This document shows, in pieces, positions 6,099 to 11,019 of a stretch of 11,019 nt of DNA (its first letter is position 1; each line of letters opens with the position of its first letter). Under the pieces are notes generated by a model. That model saw only the letters and a list, made by a program, of their open reading frames with translations, was not told the DNA's origin and did no database searches. The position numbers and the translations under genes are program-made. Source of the DNA: Clostridia bacterium (lineage in GTDB: Bacteria; Bacillota; Clostridia; UMGS1810); contig JAFYUA010000159.1 in assembly GCA_017549745.1 (NCBI GenBank), forward strand, positions 1 to 11,019, written 5' to 3'.

Positions 6099-6760
6099 GA
6101 AAGCCTCGAGTCGATTATCGACAGCTGCGCTTTTCAACATTGAATACGCCGCAGTTTTCACATCTGAAGCTGCTTTTTGGTTGGCTTGGCTATTTTGCGC
6201 TTTATTTTCTCACTGAAAACTTAATACCCGTAGAAAAATGCCATGTTATTCATTGCAGAGTCGATGACATCATTCCGTTTTGTGAATGGTTTTTGATACC
6301 GTATGTGTTTTGGTATGCTCTTATTGTGTTTTCACTTGGCTATTTTGCGCTCTATGATGTTGAGAGCTTTAAAAAACTGCAGATTTATATTATCATCACT
6401 CAGATTGTTGCTATGGTGATATACATAATTTATCCAAGCTGTCAAAACCTACGCCCAAAAGAATTTGCCAATGAGAATTTTTTTACATATTGCATAAGCT
6501 TCATATATACCTTTGACACAAACACAGGAGTCTGCCCGTCATTGCACTGTGCCTATTCCATTGGTATTGCTTCGGTTTGGCTCAGGGCAAAGGATGTGTG
6601 TTGGCTTTGGAAAATATTCGTTGTTATTTCTGTTATTTTGATATGCTGCTCCACAGTGTTTATTAAGCAGCATTCGGCAGTGGATTTTTTTGTGGCATTG
6701 CCCGTATGTTTACTGGCTGAAATATTGGTATTTAAGGTGCTTTTCAGAAAAAAAGCATAA
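6095..6760 (+). CDS. PAP2 superfamily membrane phosphatase / phosphotransferase
   Basis: The 221-residue protein has about six predicted membrane helices. The PAP2 (lipid phosphate phosphatase) motifs are visible: a reduced first motif NLRP at 118-121, CPSLHCAYS with PSLH at 148-151, and KQHSAVD with His193 and Asp197, the nucleophile/charge-relay pair. Such enzymes remove or transfer phosphate from phosphatidate, undecaprenyl pyrophosphate or inositol-lipid substrates at the outer membrane face. The first motif lacks the full KxxxxxxRP, as in inositolphosphorylceramide-synthase-like members. The ATG overlaps the previous stop (ATGA), and GGAG lies nearby, so translation is coupled to the PlsC-like gene. 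The substrate cannot be assigned; a lipid intermediate handled by its two operon partners is the natural guess. Confidence 0.87.
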   Translation: MRKPRVDYRQLRFSTLNTPQFSHLKLLFGWLGYFALYFLTENLIPVEKCHVIHCRVDDIIPFCEWFLIPYVFWYALIVFSLGYFALYDVESFKKLQIYIIITQIVAMVIYIIYPSCQNLRPKEFANENFFTYCISFIYTFDTNTGVCPSLHCAYSIGIASVWLRAKDVCWLWKIFVVISVILICCSTVFIKQHSAVDFFVALPVCLLAEILVFKVLFRKKA

Positions 6761-6781
6761 AATTTCAGGAGGAACCTAATT

Positions 6782-7951
6782 ATGAAAGATTTTATTTACT
6801 ATGCACCTACCAAGGTGTTTTTTGGAAAAGATAAGCACAAGGATATAGGAAAAATAATCAAAGAATATGGCTATGACAATATAATGCTTCAATATTGACA
6901 GGGAAGCATAAAAAAATCAGGTCTTTATGATGAGGTTATGACGGCACTTTCGGAGTGTGAAATCAATGTTGTTGAAATGGGTGGTGTTGAGCCAAATCCA
7001 AAGCTTTCGTTTGTCCGTGAAGCGGTGAAGGTGGCAAGAGAAAATAAAGTGCAGATGATACTTGCCGTGGGTGGCGGAAGTGTGCTCGATTCTTCAAAAT
7101 ACACCGCTGCAGGAGCTTTGATGGATTGCGACCCATGGGATTTTCCTATGCGAAAAGCAACCGTTCAAAAGGCGCTGCCTGTTGGATGTATTCTTACTAT
7201 TGCTGCAGCAGGAAGCGAAATGAGCTCGTCGGCAGTTATTTCCAACACCGAGCTTAATATGAAAAGAGGATATAACAGCGATTTTAACAGATGCAAGTTT
7301 GCAATTATGAACCCCGAACTCACATACACTGTATCAAAATATCAGACCGCGTGTGGTGTGGTGGATATTATGGCGCACACAATGGAGCGGTATTTCATGC
7401 CATGTGAGCCTACAGACCTCACCGACAGAATTGCCGAAAGTGTTATGAAAGCTACAATTTCAGCAGGTGCAACTCTTATGGAAAACCCTGAGGATTATGA
7501 TGCGCGTGCCAACATGATGTGGGCATCGAGCCTTTCCCACAATGACCTCACAGGTTGCGGGCGCGAAAATGCTCTGCCTGTGCACCAGCTTGAGCACGCA
7601 TTAAGCGGCGAATATGACCAGATAGCTCACGGTGCAGGTCTGGCAGTGCTTTTCCCTGCATGGGCAAAGTATATTTACAAATATAACCCCGCGCGTTTTG
7701 CACAGTTTGCACGGCGCGTGTGGGATTGCACACAAGCGGACGACGAAGAGGCGGCTATCTTTGGCATAGAAAAAATGGCTGAGTATTTCAAGTCGCTCGG
7801 TATGCCGTCGGCTCTTTCAGATTTCGGTCTTGATAGAAGCTGCATCGACACTCTTTCAGACCTCTGCACCTTTGGCAGACAGAGATCTGTGAAGAGCTAT
7901 ATTGATATGGACTTTGAAGTGATAAAAGCCATATTTGAAATGTGCTTATAA
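6782..7951 (+). pseudogene. Iron-dependent alcohol (butanol-type) dehydrogenase with one in-frame TGA
   Basis: The frame runs 389 codons plus stop, the usual BdhA/YqhD-type length, from an ATG with ideal AGGAGGA eight bases upstream. It opens with MKDFIYYAPTKVFFGKDKH, as expected. Codon 39 is TGA (6896-6898), between LQY and QGSIKKSGLYD. The family normally has Gly here (YGxGS), so a single GGA-to-TGA change explains it. Everything after it looks intact: AVGGGSVLDSSK (NAD-binding GGGS, residues about 94-106) and the metal ligands Asp195 and His199 (VVDIMAHT), His268 and His283 (HQLEH...AHGAG). The enzyme would interconvert aldehydes and alcohols with NAD(P)H. A weak restart at ATG 6938 would lack the first 52 residues of the nucleotide-binding domain. 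The lesion may be a real nonsense mutation, leaky readthrough (UGA followed by C) or a sequencing error. It lies 21 bases after the PAP2-like gene and 19 before the DUF4432 gene. Confidence 0.88.
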
Positions 7952-7970
7952 ACTATTAGGAGTGATATTT

Positions 7971-8933
7971 ATGAACAATTATGTAGGACATGAAAATCAG
8001 ATTTACGGCGTTGAAGAAATGCGCCTCACAGGCGGCAAAGGTGACGGCATGCGCATGCTCAGTGTGCGCACAGGCGGCGGACTTGAATTCACCATTTCGC
8101 TTGACCGTTGCGGTGATATTTCCAGGCTCACCTTCCTGGGTGACAACATGGGCTATTTTGCTCCGTGTGGATATGTATCACCAAAATATTATGACAACAA
8201 AGGTGCAGGATTTCTCAAATCTTTCACCGCAGGCTTTTTCACCACATGCGGTCTCACTGCGGTAGGCTCGCCATGCACCGATGACGGTGAAGAACTTCCT
8301 CTTCACGGCACCATATCAAACACACCTTGCGAAAACCACGCTCATTGGATTGCAAACGATGAGATTCACATAAAACTCATTGTGCGTGATGCGGCAATGT
8401 TTGCACATCACCTGATTCTGGAAAGAGAATACATATGCCCCATAGGCAAAGCTGAAATCCAAATCATCGACACAGTGAAAAACATCGGCTCCAAAGAATC
8501 ACCTTTTGAACTTTTGTATCACTGCAACATGGGCTATCCTCTGCTTTCAGAAACTGCAGAGCTTACCATACCTTCCACTAAGGTCACAGCGCGCAACGAG
8601 CACGCCGAGTCAGGACTTGCCAATTGTCTTGAGGTGGAGAAGCCCCAAAACGGCTATGAAGAGATGTGCTTCTATCACAAAATGGACGGCGTGGCAGATG
8701 TAAAGCTCTATAACCCCGCCATCGGCAAAGGCGTTGTTATGACATATGATACAAAGGAGCTTCCGTATTTCACTCAGTGGAAAATGATGGGTGAGAAGGA
8801 GTATGTTATGGGTCTTGAACCTGGCAACTGCACTCCCGACGGCAGAGCCGCAATGCGCCAAAGCGGAGAGCTCAAATTCCTTAAAGCAGGTGAAAGCTCT
8901 ACTGCCAGACTTAAATTTGAATTTATAAAATAA
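7971..8933 (+). CDS. DUF4432 family protein (aldose 1-epimerase-like fold)
   Basis: I choose ATG 7971, giving 320 residues, because AGGAG lies nine bases before it and the protein then starts MNNYVGHENQIYGVEEMRL as in relatives. An in-frame ATG at 7935 overlaps the dehydrogenase gene and has no ribosome site. Family motifs are LDRCGDISRL (44-53), LHGTISNTP (111-119) and LEPGNCTPDGRA (282-293), followed by a GELKFLKAGE-type end. DUF4432 proteins have the galactose-mutarotase beta-sandwich and probably bind a sugar. Whether they are epimerases is not established. It is the last gene of the unit, directly before a strong terminator, and has no sugar kinase or transporter neighbour that would name a substrate. 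Confidence 0.88.
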   Translation: MNNYVGHENQIYGVEEMRLTGGKGDGMRMLSVRTGGGLEFTISLDRCGDISRLTFLGDNMGYFAPCGYVSPKYYDNKGAGFLKSFTAGFFTTCGLTAVGSPCTDDGEELPLHGTISNTPCENHAHWIANDEIHIKLIVRDAAMFAHHLILEREYICPIGKAEIQIIDTVKNIGSKESPFELLYHCNMGYPLLSETAELTIPSTKVTARNEHAESGLANCLEVEKPQNGYEEMCFYHKMDGVADVKLYNPAIGKGVVMTYDTKELPYFTQWKMMGEKEYVMGLEPGNCTPDGRAAMRQSGELKFLKAGESSTARLKFEFIK

Positions 8934-8939
8934 AAACTT

Positions 8940-8970
8940 CCCCCTCAAAGCATTTTTGAGGGGGATTTTT
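8940..8970 (+). terminator. Intrinsic terminator after the DUF4432 gene
   Basis: CCCCCTCAAA (8940-8949) pairs with TTTGAGGGGG (8955-8964) over 10 bp around a five-base loop, then ATTTTT (8965-8970). It lies six bases after the stop codon and closes the unit that begins with the GtrA gene. Confidence 0.95.
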
Positions 8971-9011
8971 GACTCAGTGACAAGTTTTTCGACAAAATCC
9001 GCAAAAATATA

Positions 9012-9040
9012 TGGACAATGTGATGATTTTATGGTATAAT
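9012..9040 (+). promoter_or_regulatory. Promoter of the E2-like / DUF3048 pair
   Basis: TGGACA (9012-9017) and a perfect TATAAT (9035-9040) are separated by 17 bases, downstream of the terminator and about 55 bases before the ATG at 9096. Confidence 0.8.
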
Positions 9041-9095
9041 TACATAAAATCATTTGTATTTTTAATTAAAAAGAAATTTATGGAGAAATTTGTTT

Positions 9096-9944
9096 ATGAA
9101 AGAAGGCAGAAAACTAAAAAGCATCGACCCCATGAATGCAGTGTCAGTATACATAATGCCACACCGCAACGGTGCATCCAATCAGTTCAACGCAAGTCTT
9201 GACATAACCGAAGCTGAAAAATTCATTCATCAGAAAAGAGCAGAGGGCAAAAAGGGTCTTGGTCTCATGCATATTGTGCTCGCATCATATGTGCGCACTG
9301 TGGCGTCATATCCGGGCATCAACCGATTTGTCAGGGGGCAGAAGGTGTATGCGCGCAACAACATCGACATGTGCCTCACCATCAAAAAGGAAATGGCTCT
9401 CAACGCACCCGAAACTGTCATCAAAATCCCTGCTGCAGCTGATGACACCATTGACAATGTGTATGAAAACATCATGAAGCTTCTTGAAGAAAACAGAGAG
9501 CTCAGTGCATCAAACGGCATGGATTTTGCGGCAAAATTCCTTTCATATATTCCTGGAGTTTTTCTCAAATTTGCAGTTTGGCTGCTCAAATTGTTGGATT
9601 ATTTTGGTCTTTTGCCAAAATCTCTTGTAAAGGTCAGCCCGTTTCACGGCTCCATGTTTCTTACTAACATGGGCTCGCTGGGCATAGACCCAATCTATCA
9701 TCATCTTTATGATTTTGGCAATTTGCCTCTGTTTTGTGCAATGGGCAAAAAGCGTACTGAATATAAGCTCAATGCTGACGGCACAGTGCGCAAAATCAGG
9801 ATGATGGATATCACCATAGTGTGTGACGAGAGAATTTGTGACGGTCACTATTATGCATCGGCATTCAAGACTCTCAAAAAGCACATAGAAAACCCCCACA
9901 TGCTCGAGGCAAAGCCTGAAAAAGTGGTATGTGACATTAAATAA
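9096..9944 (+). CDS. Stand-alone 2-oxoacid dehydrogenase E2-like acyltransferase domain, catalytic His replaced
   Basis: I choose ATG 9096 (282 residues), ten bases after GGAG at 9082-9085; a TTG at 9090 is only four bases away from it. The protein is similar to the catalytic domain of dihydrolipoamide acyltransferase / chloramphenicol acetyltransferase. It has FNASLDITEAEKFI and GLGLMHIVLASYVRTVASYP near the N-terminus, TNMGSLGIDPIYHHLYDFGN in the middle (like the E2 TxSNxGxxG segment) and the terminal CDERICDGHYYASAF. E2 enzymes use HRxxDG. Here the His is Glu245, with Asp249 and Gly250 kept and a His at 251. There is no lipoyl or E1-binding domain and no E1/E3 gene nearby, so it is unlikely to work in a normal 2-oxoacid dehydrogenase. 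A two-helix hydrophobic insert at about 150-175 (FLSYIPGVFLKFAVWLLKLL) suggests membrane contact. Confidence 0.85.
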   Translation: MKEGRKLKSIDPMNAVSVYIMPHRNGASNQFNASLDITEAEKFIHQKRAEGKKGLGLMHIVLASYVRTVASYPGINRFVRGQKVYARNNIDMCLTIKKEMALNAPETVIKIPAAADDTIDNVYENIMKLLEENRELSASNGMDFAAKFLSYIPGVFLKFAVWLLKLLDYFGLLPKSLVKVSPFHGSMFLTNMGSLGIDPIYHHLYDFGNLPLFCAMGKKRTEYKLNADGTVRKIRMMDITIVCDERICDGHYYASAFKTLKKHIENPHMLEAKPEKVVCDIK

Positions 9945-9958
9945 AAGGAGAACTACAA

Positions 9959-10984
9959 ATGAAAAAACTTATATCATATTTTCTTATCATCACAATGCTC
10001 CTTGTGGCAGGATGTTCCAAAAAGAATGAAGCAGGCGAAAAACCAGTGGAAGAATCTCCGGCAGTGTCAGAAGAAATCGTTCAAGAGGTTACCAACGAAT
10101 ACTGCGAAATGATGAACACCGACACTCGCCCCGTTGCTGTAATGATAGACAATGATGTTGCGGCTTCGCGCCCTCAGATTGGCCTCGAAAGTGCATACAT
10201 GGTGTATGAAATCATCGTTGAAGGCGGTGCAAGCCGAATGATGGCACTTTTCAAAAATCACGATGTTGAAAAAGTAGGCCCCATTCGTTCATCGCGTCAC
10301 TATTTCCTCGATTATGCACTTGAGCACGATGCCATCTATTGTCATGCAGGCTGGAGCCCCAAGGCATCGGCAGACATCAAGTCGCTTGGTGTGAACAACA
10401 TCAACGGTATTCAGGGTGATGACGGTTCTGTATACTGGAGAGACTATACATATGACCGCACATGGCACAACCTGTATTCGGGCGTTGACAAGCTCTATGA
10501 CAAAGCAGTTAACACCAAAAAATATCGCGGAACCACTGATGTGAGTCACAATCCTTATTCCAACGAGGATATAGTTCCCGAGACTGATTCTGCTGCCACC
10601 GAAATCAAGCTTCCATATTCCACATTCTATCGTGTGGGATATATCTATGATGCTGACAACATGGTATACAAAAGATATGTCGATGGCAAGGAGCATATGT
10701 CACAGACAGGTGATGTGCTCACTGCCAAAAACATCATCGTTTACAAGGTGAGAAACTTCAATCTCAATGATGGTGACAATGTAGGCCGTCAGGACATCGA
10801 AAACATAGGCTCAGGAAGCGGCTACTATATCACCAACGGCAAGGTTGTGGATATCAAATGGTCCAAAAAATCGCGCACCGGCAAAACTATCTACACCACC
10901 GAAGACGGTGAGGAACTTCTCCTCAACCCCGGCAACACCTTTGTTCAGATTATGCCCGCTAGTTCTACCATCACAATTTCATAA
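9959..10984 (+). CDS. DUF3048 (YerB-type) lipoprotein
   Basis: The 341-residue protein starts with a lipoprotein signal peptide: MKKLISYFLIITMLLVAGCS, with lipobox LVAGC and Cys19 as the lipidated residue, followed by a Glu/Pro-rich linker to about residue 50. The DUF3048 N-terminal domain then begins with RPVAVMIDND...SRPQIGLESAYMVYEIIVEGGASRMMALF, VGPIRSSRHYFLDYALEHDAIYCHAGWSP, and the C-terminal domain ends with GKTIYTTEDGEELLLNPGNTFVQIMP. It should sit on the outer face of the membrane. B. subtilis YerB belongs to the family; its biochemical role is not established, though a wall or surface role fits. The gene starts 14 bases after the E2-like stop behind AAGGAG, so the two are co-transcribed. 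A terminator hairpin follows. Confidence 0.93.
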   Translation: MKKLISYFLIITMLLVAGCSKKNEAGEKPVEESPAVSEEIVQEVTNEYCEMMNTDTRPVAVMIDNDVAASRPQIGLESAYMVYEIIVEGGASRMMALFKNHDVEKVGPIRSSRHYFLDYALEHDAIYCHAGWSPKASADIKSLGVNNINGIQGDDGSVYWRDYTYDRTWHNLYSGVDKLYDKAVNTKKYRGTTDVSHNPYSNEDIVPETDSAATEIKLPYSTFYRVGYIYDADNMVYKRYVDGKEHMSQTGDVLTAKNIIVYKVRNFNLNDGDNVGRQDIENIGSGSGYYITNGKVVDIKWSKKSRTGKTIYTTEDGEELLLNPGNTFVQIMPASSTITIS

Positions 10985-11002
10985 TTTGGATTTTTCAAAG
11001 CC

Positions 11003-11019
11003 CTCTGCATTTTGCAGAG
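11003..11019 (+). terminator. Probable terminator hairpin, cut by the window edge
   Basis: CTCTGCA (11003-11009) pairs with TGCAGAG (11013-11019) around TTT, 18 bases after the DUF3048 stop codon. The expected T-run would lie beyond the last base, so this is inferred from the stem alone. Confidence 0.65.

Noticed and set aside
6896..6898. Alternative genetic code reading TGA as an amino acid
   Set aside because: TGA ends several genes in the window with the correct family length, for example the phosphatase, the OadG-like peptide, GtrA and the C39-like protein.
6899..6930. SECIS element for selenocysteine insertion at the TGA
   Set aside because: The stem is only six A/T-rich pairs, and the AGGTCT is forced by the conserved Ser-Gly-Leu codons. 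The family has Gly, not Cys, at this position, so a nonsense change or error is simpler.
7935..7970. Upstream start for the DUF4432 protein at 7935
   Set aside because: It overlaps the dehydrogenase gene and lacks a ribosome site. ATG 7971 has AGGAG at good spacing and matches the family N-terminus.

Overview
The window looks like a chromosomal segment of an anaerobic, fermentative Gram-positive bacterium of the Clostridia. The signs are a class I T-box leader, strong AGGAGG-type ribosome binding sites, two genes with TTG starts (a third TTG in frame was rejected in favour of an ATG), a sodium-translocating decarboxylase beta/gamma pair, an iron-dependent butanol-dehydrogenase-type gene and a DUF3048 (YerB-type) lipoprotein. 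TGA is used as a normal stop codon. I cannot name a species. All family assignments come from motifs read by eye.

Layout, left to right. (1) Bases 1-1365 read leftwards. A low-molecular-weight protein tyrosine phosphatase gene is followed by a strong promoter, a T-box leader whose specifier I read as ATC (isoleucine), and a truncated XRE-cupin regulator gene that continues off the left edge. (2) Bases 1494-2773 read rightwards and encode an OadB-type membrane subunit and a 41-residue OadG-like gamma subunit. No alpha or biotin-carrier subunit is present in the window. (3) Bases 2787-3884 form an AT-rich island: a promoter, an array of small hairpins joined by ATGAATT and then AATTCAT linkers, a four-helix-bundle protein of the 23S-intervening-sequence (S23/TIGR02436) family, and a TTG-started P-loop kinase two bases after it. 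(4) Bases 4035-4697 encode a single C39-like cysteine peptidase fold protein. (5) Bases 4874-8970 look like one five-gene transcription unit: a GtrA flippase-like protein, a PlsC-like acyltransferase, a PAP2-type membrane phosphatase (ATGA overlap with the previous gene), an iron alcohol dehydrogenase gene interrupted by one in-frame TGA, a DUF4432 (aldose-epimerase-fold) protein, and an intrinsic terminator. (6) Bases 9012-11019 hold a promoter, a stand-alone E2-acyltransferase-like protein lacking the usual catalytic His, a DUF3048 lipoprotein and most of a terminator hairpin.

How parts may work together. The T-box implies that the leftward regulator operon is read through when isoleucyl-tRNA is uncharged, so it probably serves isoleucine supply rather than breakdown. 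OadB and OadG would need a decarboxylase alpha subunit from elsewhere to couple decarboxylation to sodium export. GtrA, the PlsC-like protein and PAP2 together suggest lipid-linked envelope metabolism. The most unusual structure is the hairpin array directly upstream of the four-helix-bundle gene. It has approximate dyad symmetry at two scales and its own near-consensus promoter, and it could be a mobile or RNA-structured element with a dedicated protein.
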